The notes under the pieces are model-generated. The model was not told the origin of the DNA. It worked only from the letters and a program-made list of their open reading frames with translations, and made no database searches. This document shows positions 32,640-43,123 of a stretch of DNA of 64,000 nucleotides, in pieces. The translations under genes and the position numbers were made by a program. The DNA comes from Phytophthora sp. 'mugwort' (Eukaryota > Oomycota > Peronosporomycetes > Peronosporales > Peronosporaceae): the NCBI GenBank assembly GCA_033558025.1, contig JAUCEF010000007.1, positions 3,348,001 to 3,412,000 on the forward strand, in the 5' to 3' direction. Numbering within the stretch: position 1 is the first letter of the stretch; every line of letters begins with the position of its first letter.

Positions 32640-33130
32640 ACCTCATTAGCTAGCCGCCATGATCACCACCCCCGAGATCAACCCGTGCGAGTCCAAGATG
32701 CTACGATCCAAGCTGCAGGTCGAGGTTATGTCGAGCACCACCGGCATCAGAGACTACATACACGACAGCCTGGTAGACGAAGAGAGCAGGAAGGAGCTGG
32801 TGCGGCGGGGAGCTGTCGGCCGTCGCAGCGCCGTCGTGGCTTTGCCCGCCGACGTTGTCGCTGCCATAGCAGAGATCTCGGAGCTCAAGTGGTGAGCCTC
32901 CAGCCGACCCATCAGCAGACACCGTGCGTCCTCGACCCCAGATAGAAAAAAAGCCTCCTCTCCGCTTGTACACGCACCGGCGCCACGTGCCAGCGAGCAG
33001 GAGCCCGAGGACCGCTGCATATATATTCGAGCGCTGCTATTTATCTCTACCGATGATAATATCGTTATCTCCCACACAGTCAGCCAGCCAGCCAAGCTCC
33101 CAGCAATTTAACGCCCAACAGAGCCAGACA
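32640..33130 (+). repeat. inverted segmental duplication, right arm
   Basis: Inverted match of 26641-27180. Similarity fades after about 33130, downstream of CGCCCAACAGAGCC. Confidence 0.8.
32659..32895 (+). CDS. orphan conserved small protein, copy B
   Basis: This 78-residue paralog of the protein at 26923-27162 differs mainly at the N-terminus (MITTPEINPCESK against MSTVREIHQCESK) and lacks one residue after HDS. It keeps LVDEESRKELVRRGAV and ends ISELKW. No family is recognised. The two genes are head to head with the pogo elements between their promoters. Good conservation of a very short frame in two copies is the main evidence that it is a gene; expression data would decide. Confidence 0.6.
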   Translation: MITTPEINPCESKMLRSKLQVEVMSSTTGIRDYIHDSLVDEESRKELVRRGAVGRRSAVVALPADVVAAIAEISELKW

Positions 33131-33619
33131 GCAGCCCGTCCACCTGCCGTGATAAACAGCCTAGCGAACACAGCCTCTGTTTTAACAGGCCGAAAAACAA
33201 CCACTGCAAGCAGCAGCAGCAGAAGCAGATCCACCCGAGAGCCTCCCCTGATCATTCCCATCGCACGGCGCTGGCGTGGAGCGCGTTTAGTTTGCTGTCT
33301 GTTGAAGTTGCAGCTGTGTGGGCCAACGAGTTCACTTTTGAAAAGTGTGATCTGAAAAACAGCTTTTATTCTGATCTTGGTAATCTTGTAGTATTTTTTT
33401 TGCATGCACTCTAATTCTACTTCAACGACACACACTTTCACTTACGCCATTCCAAAGTTAACCACACGGGGCAGCTTACAGCCCCGAAGTGCAGATAGCA
33501 ATAGGTCGAGATGACTCCATCCACGTAACCTCCCAGGGCCACCAATACGTTTACTAAAAATAAGTTACCGTAAGTGGATTTATGAATTGGGTTGCAATAT
33601 CCTATCCTGTTGGCCGCCG
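32896..33619. other. intergenic between orphan copy B and exonuclease
   Basis: The first 235 bp are the conserved 3' flank of the orphan gene. The rest has no gene I recognise. A minus-strand frame at 33438-33794 overlaps the exonuclease 3' end and might contain an alternative last exon, but no conserved domain supports it. Confidence 0.4.
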
Positions 33620-35382
33620 TTACTGCAAGCAGATATGTACGATCCCTGTCTGAGCTGCCAAGGCTGCCGCGTCTAGCGCCTCTTGCTGCTTCTTGTCCCA
33701 CATGAGCGAGCTCCGAGGATCCGTGCGCGCAGTGCGACGCTTGTGGAGCGCACGCAGATCGTTGGTATCCCCGCTCAGCATCGTTATGAGGCACGAGTGC
33801 TCGGGCAAGTTGGTCTTGATATTCTGCACATGTGTCACGACATCTGAGCGTTTAACCCCGCGAATGCGTGCCCAGGTAAGATTTGGTGGAAACCCTGTCG
33901 TCAGTTGATGCACGACTGTCTGCACGACCTCGCCGGGGTCTTCTCGTGGAATGAGGCAGGCCACACCGCCACTGAGGGACCGGCCGGCGCGGTGCGAGTC
34001 TATAATCAATACCGACCTCTTGACTCGGGCCATCTCGTTCACAACCTTTTTCTGTTTGTACTCTTGCTCAATGCTTGGAAACGTTGGCCCGTGCTTAATT
34101 TTAAGCTGTGCCAATTGCAGGGTAGCTACTGCGTCTTCCACACTGCAATGGCCGTCCGTGCCAGTCTGGATCGCACGGTTCAGGTACTGGCTCGTCAGAA
34201 AGCGCAATGCAGAGCGGAACGGAGGTCCCTTGGGGTGCGGATACAAGCACACGGTGTCGATGACACGACGGTGCAGGACACGAAGTGCTTGCAAATCATT
34301 CTCGATTGAGTGGCCCACCAGGATCGCTTCAGCTGGTACAAAGGCCAGAAACTCCTTCTGGATATCTGCCAACCGCATAGTCGTAGCTTCCATGATTTCG
34401 CACGTGATACCTGAATACTGCGTGCAATAGTCCACAATAGGGTTCTTCGGCCGAACATACTCGTCTAGCAGTACCTTCTCGTTAGCGTCTATCAGTGTGA
34501 GGCGTGTGAGCTCCACGCCCTTTGTGGTACGACACATTTCGCAGTCAAGCGCGAGCAAGAGTTGTTCGGATAGTCGCGTCTCTCCATCAGGTATCGGCTG
34601 CGTACAGACGAACTCCACCGCAGCTTTAGCATCTTCAAAAGGAATTGATGGCAGATGCACCTTGAGCTCCTCCGGTGTCAACACGTAGAACTCAGCACTT
34701 GGTTTGGACATTTCTGTGCGCAGTATCAAGCAACATCAGCTTCAAAACCACATACCAGTCTGAATAACCCCAGCACAGTCAACGCACCTCCAGAACCCTT
34801 TTTAAACTTCTTGATCTTCTTTTTAATAGCCTTCTTGGCCGCATGCTTTTCCTTTTCCATGTCGCGCTTGGACACGGGAATCTTGAGCAACGTAGCGTCG
34901 CATCGCGGAATACTGTCACCCTCAGACAGTCGACAGCGGAACTGGTAGTCAGCCTCCAGACCTTCCAGTAGTGGCACTTCCTCCACCCTTGGAGCAGCAC
35001 TAACAGCAGCAGATTCATCATTAGTAGCGGCCTCCTCCTTTCCAGCCGAGGTCGTCTCCTGCTGCTGCGGGCGAAAGTCCGCCACTTCTTCACACACCAG
35101 GAGCACTGTGTGCTTAAGATCTGTCTGGATGCTGCCCAGTAAATGATCCATCAACGCATCACGAACGTCCTGCGCCAATAAACCCCGTCATAAGTCAACA
35201 TACAAAAGAAGTCGAATGAACATTCAGGTGGCACGCACTGCGAGAGGGACATCTGTGTCGTTCCTGGCTATCAAGTCCTCCAGACTACTCCGAAACAAAC
35301 TGTTGGCCACTTCGTCGATACTGCGCTTGCTCCCGCGCGCGGGATCTTGAGGCGCCGCGATCGTCGCTGCTGTTCCAGCCAT
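33620..35382 (-). CDS. DEDDh 3'-5' RNA exonuclease (REX1/REXO5-like)
   Basis: Three exons join in frame: 35239-35382, 34788-35169 and 33620-34713, coding 539 residues. The exonuclease domain starts with LLLALDCEMCRTTKG (first Asp and Glu), continues with AILVGHSIENDLQALRVLH (third Asp region) and closes with DGHCSVEDAVATLQLAQLKI (final Asp; the general-base His is probably that of GHC). This fits REX1/REXO5 enzymes that trim 5S rRNA, tRNA and snoRNA ends in the nucleus. The N-terminal part has a Lys-rich stretch (KKAIKKKIKKFKKGSG) suitable as a nuclear or nucleolar signal. The extreme C-terminus (GIVHICLQ) ends abruptly, so a further short exon is possible. The start lies in a leader with an inverted CCAAT about 35 bp upstream. 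Confidence 0.87.
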
Positions 35383-36271
35383 TTTCCAAGTGTCGAATAT
35401 GCGTCAAAGGCGACGTGATTGGCTGAAATAGAAACAGTTGGAAAAACCATACAAATCCCGTCACAACTGGAAATGACGAGTACGTTCGAGGTCGAGTTCA
35501 CAAGTTTGTGTGGGGAAGCATGAGGCGTCCTCTATGGCGTCCAAGAGTAAGATTTGGAGCATTTCCTGTCTTTCTCGCAAGTGCTGCAGAGGGGTGAGAG
35601 GCGTCTGGGGGTTGTTCGGCGCGTGGCAATGACAGGGGCGACGCGGTTTCGGTCGCCGGTTGGTTTTGGCGAGCCAACTGCGTGGGGTTCTGGCGCCTTA
35701 GCGTCCCTCAGAATCTTGATGAGGAGATTCAAGGCACTACCTCCTCATTGTAAGGAGGGACGGACAGAAAGAACACTCGGTGGCGGGTACGTGGCTGGCG
35801 GGTGGCTTCGGCTGCTCTGCTAGCGGCTGCCCGGCGCGGGGAGAGCCTTGCAAGGTCGCGGAGGTGGAGGATTGACCTTCGTGCTCAAAGGGGGTTCACA
35901 CAGACAGCAGTCTCTCGGTCTACGTGCTCGTCGCATGGGAAAAGAGAGGGTCCTTTTGACCAGGTTGCTGTCCTTGCATTTTATTCATTCATGTGTCATG
36001 ATCCCCGCGATCCTGCTCTTCGGAGCGCTGCGCCATTGTCCCCCGTAGCCAGGTTGCTGAGCAACTCTCCAATTGCCACCTAGTTAGTCTTATGCATCCT
36101 CACGTGGCATGAGCTACCTAAAAATCTTTAGTAATCCGATCCAGTACAGTACACATTCAAGCCAAATATGCATACAAATTTATCAACTTAGTACAGTATC
36201 CAAGTGTACATCCAGCCATCACTACCATTACCGGTAGTACCGTACATCAATAACATGCACCGGTACCATAG
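35383..36271. other. intergenic between exonuclease and HUS1
   Basis: Divergent genes lie on both sides. An inverted CCAAT (ATTGG) at 35418-35422 is well placed for the exonuclease promoter. The rest (35540-36060) is GC-rich with meaningless short frames. Confidence 0.4.
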
Positions 36272-36290
36272 TTTCATTTCATTTTGTTTT
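36272..36290 (+). promoter_or_regulatory. possible oomycete initiator-like element of HUS1
   Basis: TTTCATTTCATTTTG lies about 40-55 bp before the HUS1 start and resembles the TCATT..WTTT initiator described for oomycete promoters. The match is by eye only. Confidence 0.35.
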
Positions 36291-36327
36291 ACCCAATCAC
36301 ATGTTTCCATTCCGCAAAACCTTCTTA

Positions 36328-37197
36328 ATGCGCTTCCGTGGGACGTTGGCCAAGGACGCGCTGGCCGTGCTGCTGGATGTGGCGCAATCTTTCGCTCGGC
36401 TGAGCTCACAGAGCAGCGCTAAGACCAACTGCGTGTTCACTCTGACACCAGAGACGTTGTCCATCGCGCTCAAGAGCGGCGGCGCTGAAGAGCTCCAGAG
36501 TTTCGCCCGGCTGCAGACCGCGCGGCTTTTCCACGACGTCGTGGTGCAGTCCCGAGCCGAGAACCACATTGGGTTCCTGTGCGATGTGCGCCACCTTCAA
36601 CAGGCTCTGACCTCAGGTAAAGACGCCAGTGCTGTCATGTTGCGGTTGCTTAAGCGAGACGGCAACAACTTCCTGTGTCTGCGGACCCGCGCCGTCGACA
36701 TTGACATCGTGCAAAGCATCCCCATTGAGGTGCTGGCCATGAGCACTGTGGAGCACTACAGAGAGCCTAGCGTGTCGGCACCACAGATCGCAATCGAGAT
36801 GCCGCCGCTGCGTGCGCTACGCAGCATTGTGGACAGACTCAAGGTCATGCACAAGACCATGACAGTGGAGGCCAGTAAGACCGGTACGCTCATTCTGCGC
36901 ATCGACACGCACCCGCTCACACTGCAGACGCTGTTCGCACACTTGAGGTATCGAGATGATTTGATTGCTGAAGATGAGGACGAGGAGGGGGAAGAGGAGA
37001 GACGGAGACAGCAACATTCGTCCAGTGTTACAGTCGATAGCAAAGTGCTGAGCAAGGCGATTTTGGTGGACGGACAGTCGACGGACTCGGTGTTGTGTTG
37101 TATCACGGAAAACAGGGCGATGGTGTTGCACTCCATTCTCGTGGACTCGTTCGGGTCGTTCACGTGCTACCTCCCCGTGCTCACACCCGATCTTTAA
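36328..37197 (+). CDS. HUS1: checkpoint clamp subunit HUS1
   Basis: HUS1 is the PCNA-like subunit of the RAD9-RAD1-HUS1 (9-1-1) clamp loaded at damaged DNA to activate ATR signalling. The single exon codes 289 residues from the ATG at 36328 (MRFRGTLAKDALAVLLDVAQ), which matches the usual HUS1 start; an in-frame ATG nine codons upstream would add MFPFRKTFL. The sequence keeps the family layout: a conserved N-terminal strand, LMTP-like LTPETLSIAL, FLCLRTR in the middle and a final CYLPVLTPDL. An acidic Glu/Asp-rich loop near residue 220 is an insertion. It is convergent with the pseudoprotease gene. Confidence 0.88.
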   Translation: MRFRGTLAKDALAVLLDVAQSFARLSSQSSAKTNCVFTLTPETLSIALKSGGAEELQSFARLQTARLFHDVVVQSRAENHIGFLCDVRHLQQALTSGKDASAVMLRLLKRDGNNFLCLRTRAVDIDIVQSIPIEVLAMSTVEHYREPSVSAPQIAIEMPPLRALRSIVDRLKVMHKTMTVEASKTGTLILRIDTHPLTLQTLFAHLRYRDDLIAEDEDEEGEEERRRQQHSSSVTVDSKVLSKAILVDGQSTDSVLCCITENRAMVLHSILVDSFGSFTCYLPVLTPDL

Positions 37198-37474
37198 TAG
37201 ACTACGACTCAGAAGTAACTAGGCGATCAGAGCAGAGACAATCAGCGCTTCAAAAACTTATTTATCGTTCCGTGAAGGTATAGCTTCTCTTGGTCCAAGC
37301 GATAAACGTCTTACAAGTTGAACGGCGGGCCGGTGGTGTTTGGAGGTATTTTCTGGCTGAACAAAAACGTAGTTGATGAAGATGCAATGATACTGTGGTT
37401 TACGTCGTGCTTTGTGGAGGAATGTGCTTGGTAGAACGTGTTTACTCAAATGTATCGTGCATTATGTCAACACC

Positions 37475-38788
37475 TTAGCGATTGGAACGAATTCTGCGAG
37501 CAGCGACAAAAATGATGGCCAACCATGAAGCACACACTGCGCCAATACACGAATACGCGGCCGTTGCCGCGATACTGAACTGTGCGGATGTCACTGACGA
37601 TTCCGTTGAGGACGACGAAGCTGACGATGGAGTTAATGCTGCGCTTGCTCCTGCATCGGTTTGCTCTTCCTGTCCTTGGTTTCTGGAATTGCTATTGGAC
37701 GCAGAGTCTGAAAGGAAGCTGCTGCTGGAGCTCTCGAGGGAAGTCAGCGCATCAATTGAAGCCGAAGACTTCGCTTGCTGCACCAAGTACGACAGGTGGA
37801 GTTGGACAAACGATCCAAGTACGCCTCGATTTGCAACAGTGTTATTGTACGTCGTGTACGACTCAGTGATTTTGTCCTCAATGGGATCGTCACCAATCGC
37901 GTTTGTGTGAATTCCAATGATGTACGTATCCAGGTTGGTGGAGCGAATTAGCATGGGTGAACCTGGTGAACGTTTTGCAGATACGTCGCAGTCGTGGTGC
38001 AGCATGTACTCCAGACCGTCAAATTCGCTGGGGAAGTGGATTTTGCATATCTGAAAGCTTTCACCGGCTTCCCCGTTGCTCTCGTAGCCAACAAGTTGCA
38101 CCATCATGGGGCCATCTACAGCAAAGGAGTTTGCTGTCGGAAGGTGCAGAGCACCGTTGGTGATGCCTAAATCGACGTCGAGCTCAATCAGTACGTACGT
38201 GTTGTGCGTCCACTTGGTCCAGAACTCCGATTGCTTGTGTACACGAGTGACAGATGCCGTCTGGTTCTCTGCTGCTTGAGCTAGTGTAAATCTCGAGGAG
38301 CCCTCGGAACTATCGCGCAACTTACCGTTCGAATCTAAAACACACTCTGCTGCAGCCAGAATGATGTTCGAAGCGACTAGCGTGGCTGTACACATCGTGT
38401 CACTCCAGCTGAGCAACCCCACTGCGCTGTAAGGATATGTACTTGGATCCGAGACTTGCTGTCGGCCGTCCGTGCCGAAGATTCTGAGTTCACGTACTTC
38501 TTGCTGCACTGCGGTCGACTGTCCATCGATCAGTTGAATCGGCAATTGACGCAGATTCCTTCGCATTGTCGATACACCGACGTCGTTGTCGCCCTGCACC
38601 GCGACCCACAAAAGAATGCACACCACCAGCCAGAGCGAAAGATCTCGCCGAATCTGTCGTCGTGGCTCGAGCCGAAGACGAAGCGAAAAAGAGCTTATAC
38701 TACGAAGTATACGCATCGTCGTGGAAACCGCGTTGTGTGGCATGGCTCGCTTTACCAAGTCACGAGTCGTCCCAGACATTTCGCGCAA
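37475..38788 (-). CDS. membrane-anchored trypsin-fold pseudoprotease
   Basis: The single exon codes up to 437 residues. The start is uncertain: Met at residue 16 or 25 would shorten the leader before the hydrophobic segment SLWLVVCILLWVAVQG (about 51-66), a signal peptide or signal anchor. The extracellular part is a chymotrypsin-like fold: CTATLVASNIILAAAECV around the first active-site position, YVLIELDVDLG around the second and CDVSAKRSPGSPMLIRS around the third. In active relatives these read AAHC, D-x-ALL and G-x-SGSP; here His is Glu, Asp is apparently Thr and the nucleophile Ser appears to be Pro. A Ser-rich stalk follows, then a C-terminal transmembrane helix (YSCIGAVCASWLAIIFVAAR) with a basic cytoplasmic end. 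It is likely a surface-bound, non-catalytic protein; its role is unknown. Confidence 0.72.
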   Translation of the reverse strand: MREMSGTTRDLVKRAMPHNAVSTTMRILRSISSFSLRLRLEPRRQIRRDLSLWLVVCILLWVAVQGDNDVGVSTMRRNLRQLPIQLIDGQSTAVQQEVRELRIFGTDGRQQVSDPSTYPYSAVGLLSWSDTMCTATLVASNIILAAAECVLDSNGKLRDSSEGSSRFTLAQAAENQTASVTRVHKQSEFWTKWTHNTYVLIELDVDLGITNGALHLPTANSFAVDGPMMVQLVGYESNGEAGESFQICKIHFPSEFDGLEYMLHHDCDVSAKRSPGSPMLIRSTNLDTYIIGIHTNAIGDDPIEDKITESYTTYNNTVANRGVLGSFVQLHLSYLVQQAKSSASIDALTSLESSSSSFLSDSASNSNSRNQGQEEQTDAGASAALTPSSASSSSTESSVTSAQFSIAATAAYSCIGAVCASWLAIIFVAARRIRSNR

Positions 38789-39308
38789 AGCAACAATAGA
38801 TCATAGCGCTACGTTCGCGTCGCTTCCTCTTATAGCAAAAAGCGCCCGGTGGTGGCAAGCGTCGGCACGGGTTCATTGCGTCAAGGTTTCTTCCGTATTT
38901 TTGTTGCTCGAGCGTTCCTGCCACTGTGACAACAGCGCTACATGGACAGCAAGACGTTACGTCTTCGTCGCATGCTCGTCGTCTGCTATTCAGCCTCTTG
39001 ACTTCATCATCGCAGCGGAATGTGAAGCTTTAAGTCGCTTTTTAAGCCGTGTACACATGAAGTGAAGACATGCATTCATTAAGAGGTAAGGCGGCGGGAG
39101 AGATCGAGCAACTCGCTGACGACTCCAGCCGCGAAGAGGCCGGAGGTCTCGACAAGCCGTGCAACGTGTTGGCAGCGAGTTATTCTCAATAACTTCAACT
39201 TGCGTGTGCTACTTCAACTTCACGGCATAGTCAGCCAAGTAAATAAGGCAATTTACTGTCCCTAGTTACACTAACTCGGTTATTCCCACTCGTTTCTTCA
39301 CCTCGAAC
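38789..39308. other. intergenic between pseudoprotease and ACY1-a
   Basis: This should hold the pseudoprotease promoter. No conserved frame or motif was recognised. Confidence 0.4.
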
Positions 39309-40850
39309 TTACTTGTGCGCAAACATGTCTCGGAAAACCGTCTCGTACACTTTTATACCATGCAGGAATGTGTTTTTGTGCAGATATTCGTTGTGCTCGT
39401 GCAGTAGGATCTCCGTCTGTTTCATAGGGGAAAAGCCGATGACTTGGACGCCAGCTTTGCGAAGATAGCGACTGTCGGTAGCTGCAGGGAAGATCTCGGT
39501 CTCGAGCTTCTCTCCGATGCGTTCACAGGACTTTTGGAAGAGCTGCCACCAAATATTGTCGCTATCCAATGCCGTCACGTAGTGCTCATGCATTGGCTTT
39601 GTCCACGAAGCAAACTCCCACGAGACTCCATCTTCCGCTGCACACCACTCATCAAGTTTCTTTCCTATGCCATTAATGTCCATTTCAGGCGAAATTCGGA
39701 TGTCAAAGCCAGCGATGGCCTCTGTCGGGATCACATTAAGAGCGTGAGTCTTCCCGCCATCCTGAGAAACGCCACTCTGCAATGCCGTGATGTTGATACT
39801 CGTCACGTCGCCAAGTTTTTTCTTCTTCATGTCGCCATGTTTACAGCCAGTATCAGCACCGAGAGACGTCATCTGCTCTTCGCGGAAGGCTAGGGCCTTG
39901 TTGCAGATGGTAATGAGTTTCGCAATCGCCGTATTCTTGATAAATCGACTGCCATGGCCGGTGGGGCCTTCGGCCTTCACGTAAACCCACCACTGCGCTC
40001 GTTCCCCGTAAAAGACAGTGTACGCATCTCCTGGGTTTGCGAGACCTTCATCAAATGCGAACGCCAGTGGCTGGATCGCCTGGAATTGCTCCGTTTCAAT
40101 AAATGTCCCCATGCCCTCGGCACCTCCAGGCTCTTCATCCGGCACGAAGAGCAAGTAAATGTTACGCTGGGGCCTGAAACCCGACGACATGAGCGCGTGC
40201 ACTGCTTCCACATATTGGATACACACACTCTTCATGTCTTGCGTGCCACGACCGTAGATGCGGCCGTTGTCCAGGAGCTTGGCCTACACAGACAACATGT
40301 CACTAGGCCATGAGCTTGCCAACAAATGCAATACATTTCATCACCTCAAAAGGGTCACAGGTCCAGTGCTCAGGCATCACGGGCACGACGTCGTAGTGCG
40401 AGTTCAAGATGATACCAGGAAGTGTCGGGTCTTGACCAGTCCACATTGCCTACTCAGCAAGAACAGACATGAGATCATACCCCCAGGGGATACACTCAAG
40501 CGTCGAGCTACGTACCAGAACAACGGGCTTGTTCTCAACGGGCGAAAAGACTTGAACCGGCAGCCCCACTACAGCAGCAACTCCGAACACTCAGAAATGT
40601 CGAATCCTCTGCTGGAAAATCGTCGAATACACTCACATTCTTCGAGGTAGACTTGCAGCCATCCTGCACACTTGGCAGCAGCACGTTAATGACAGCAGGT
40701 TCATTCAACAGTTGAAGCCAGAGAAAATTTCTGCGATCTTGACACATGCACTAGTACCTCTTGGTAGTTCCCATTCGGACCCTCGGAACTGACGGTGCGG
40801 ATGCGAAGGAACTCGACGAAGCGGTCGACGGGGTCTTTCCACGCTGTCAT
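39309..40850 (-). CDS. ACY1: aminoacylase-1 (M20 peptidase), paralog a
   Basis: Aminoacylase-1 removes acyl groups from N-acylated L-amino acids in the cytosol with two zinc ions. Five exons join in frame: 40758-40850, 40637-40670, 40516-40568, 40345-40449 and 39309-40283, coding 419 residues. Zinc ligands and catalytic residues of the M20 family are visible: NSHYDVVPV (His and Asp), GRGTQDMKS (bridging Asp), [12 protein letters not shown] (catalytic Glu and metal Glu) and LLHEHNEYL (last His). The dimerisation/lid domain has GPTGHGSRF and [13 protein letters not shown]. The last 975 nt are one exon, whereas the paralog at 50141 has three introns in the same stretch. The two genes lie on the same strand 9.3 kb apart with transposons between. 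Confidence 0.93.
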
Positions 40851-42329
40851 CTCGCTGCAGTAGCGTTAAATCTTTAGGGCCGCGAGGGACAGGGTTCGAA
40901 GTGGCTTTTTGGGTTGGGAATAAACCACCCTCCCAGCGTCCGGGTGGAATTATTGTGATAAAACTGGCGGTGGGTTTAGTTTTGGTCCCAATCGGTGGGC
41001 CTGCCCAGGTTTAGTTTTGGTTCCAGTATATTGAAAGCCCACATAAAATATATATATATATATATATAGTTAGTTTTCAACCAATCATTTATTTATATTT
41101 CCACGAATGGCCGCCTTCGGCGGAAGATTGTTTTAGCGAATGAGGGCCGCCTTCGCTGCGCTCGGCAGCCCTGCTATTTTAGCCCGCGATGTTGTGCTCC
41201 GCTGGATCAAGACACTTAGGTTGAGTATCGAACTGCTCTGTATTTGTATAGTTATTGCTAATCTACTTTGCGGAACGCGGCACGCGGCGGGGCAGCCTCT
41301 CTTGCTCACTACAACTTTTGCAGCTCCGCGAGCAGCAAGCAAGAGAGAGCAGCCCGCTAAGCATCGTGTTCCTGTCGAGGCTTTGCCCGGCACCCACGTG
41401 TCTTTCCTACTTACTTACTTCATCTACTGCCCTTACTACTGACTAGGTGTATTGCGTCTTAATCACGCTTACTCTTAGAAGCAACGGACAGTTGAGGAGC
41501 CCAATGACGCGCCCGACGTCATCTCAGACCATAACGACAGCGAATTCGAATATTACTGAGAGTAGGTCATGACAATAGCAAGTATATTCTTGTAATACAA
41601 CTGGTATCACATACCTTTTCATCTTCAAAACGTTCACGCATTTGGCGTCTTTATTGCATCAATCGGACAACCATATATGTGCAAATAAACCGACTCCCAC
41701 CTAGCGCAAACGTTCATCTTCCATTCTATCGGCATACATTTTAAGTTTTGTGTCTATCTTGCATGCTTTCATTTATGGTAGCAGTGTTGAATTTGCCTTG
41801 ACCCTGACATATATTTGGCGTTACGGGCTGGTTGTTTCCCCTCAACATGCTGTTCTCTGGAAACTGGCGCTTAGTCGCACCTGGTGCGCTCACTCTATTC
41901 GTGCGTTCCAAAACAGAGCCCCAGATAGCGCCTTTATTCTGACTATGCAGTTCAAGGTTTTATCGGAATAAATATTATTCAAGTCAATATTCAATTTCGC
42001 ATTGTATTCATTTTGACATTTTTTAAAATCAAAACGGACGAGCAGTTGCAGCTTCCGATGCAGCACTCCTTCAATAGGTCAACATATCGAGGAAATCCAT
42101 ACTGTCACTTTTTCATGCACAACAACCGGTACTGAGGACAGACGCGATGACTCGGGGCGATGCACGTCAGCGCCACGCCGCTCAATTCACCGGATGCGAC
42201 GGACGCTTCTGGCGTATAGAAGCACCGAACGCCCTGACGCGGCACACCACTGTTGCTGCTCCTGACGAATTCGAAAGCGGCAGCGACGACGAGAACTTTA
42301 TCATCAAGGGCGGTGTGGAATGAACACCC
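40851..42329. other. transposon-island edge, no gene recognised
   Basis: The ACY1-a promoter side is followed by repetitive AT-rich sequence: the phrase TTTAGTTTTGGT repeats near 40977 and 41013, an (AT)n tract lies at about 41048-41067, and CGCCTTCGGCGG-type hairpins near 41110. No intact frame is present. Confidence 0.4.
41048..41067. repeat. (AT)n microsatellite
   Basis: About ten copies of the dinucleotide. Confidence 0.85.
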
Positions 42330-42480
42330 GGCTCCGACGGAGCCAACCTATAGCGTGCGTCAGATATTGGCACGTCGGCAGATCAACCAGGCGCCATTTT
42401 ACTTGGCGCAATGGGAGGGCCATGTCGAATTGACGTGGGAGCCCCCTCCCTCCCCCATAACCTGCCCTGGCAGCTTATGG
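42330..42480 (+). pseudogene. chromodomain scrap of a Ty3/Gypsy-type element
   Basis: In one frame the sense reads EPTYSVRQILARRQINQAPF then YLAQWEGHVELTWEPPPS, the classic chromodomain pattern (Y-x-V-x-x-IL...Y-L-x-x-WEG...TWEP). In retroelements this sits at the end of the integrase. No integrase, reverse transcriptase or long terminal repeat was found nearby. The frame is lost on both sides. Confidence 0.6.
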
Positions 42481-43123
42481 CTAGGTTTGTGCCGATAACC
42501 GAGCGTCCGTATGGGACTTCCAGTCTACCCGCGGGCGACGTCGTTCTGTGCGTACTGAGCGCCCGTCCCGCAGATCGACACGCCTCCGCGGTAAGGCTAT
42601 AGTGTATTAACTCATTGGGAACGATACACTCACATGCGGAACTGCTTACAGTTCGCAACACGCTGCAGCGCCAGCTTAGCTAACTCACCAGGCGCTTGGC
42701 AGCACGCTCAGATCACTTCAAGTTAATGCAACCAATACATTCTGCAAATTCGATTTTTTATCTGTAAGCACAGTGGACTTGGTACCTGGTGATATCGCAA
42801 CGTAGTACGGAGGAAGAATCTCGAAGGAGGAAACAAACGAGAAGCCGTACGTGATTGCTGTCGGTAGTGGCTTCATTGACGGAATCACGGAGCCAATAGA
42901 TGGAGAAGGCCTCACAGACTTCGTGAATCGAGAGACGCTAGCGTTACCAAAGAAGCGCAAGAACTGTGAACTAATCCGAGGCGGAGGCTATAAAACCGAT
43001 GTATGTTGAGGTGACCAAGAAGCTGAAAACTGGAAGCGAGCTGCTCACGACATACAGCCGTGGATATCGATTCACTTAGGAAAGGAACAGCTAATCGAAT
43101 CGGTATCTACTTCTAGTCTACCT
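42481..43123. other. no gene recognised
   Basis: Short frames only; probably old transposon sequence between the chromodomain scrap and the hAT relic. Confidence 0.35.

Noticed and set aside
33438..33794. Minus-strand frame overlapping the exonuclease 3' end
   Set aside because: Considered as an extra last exon, but no splice pair gives a conserved extension; left as untranslated or intergenic.
39444..39893. 149-codon plus-strand frame
   Set aside because: Antisense of ACY1-a.
42117..42600. Complete Ty3/Gypsy retrotransposon
   Set aside because: Only the chromodomain pattern is readable; no integrase, polymerase or long terminal repeats nearby.
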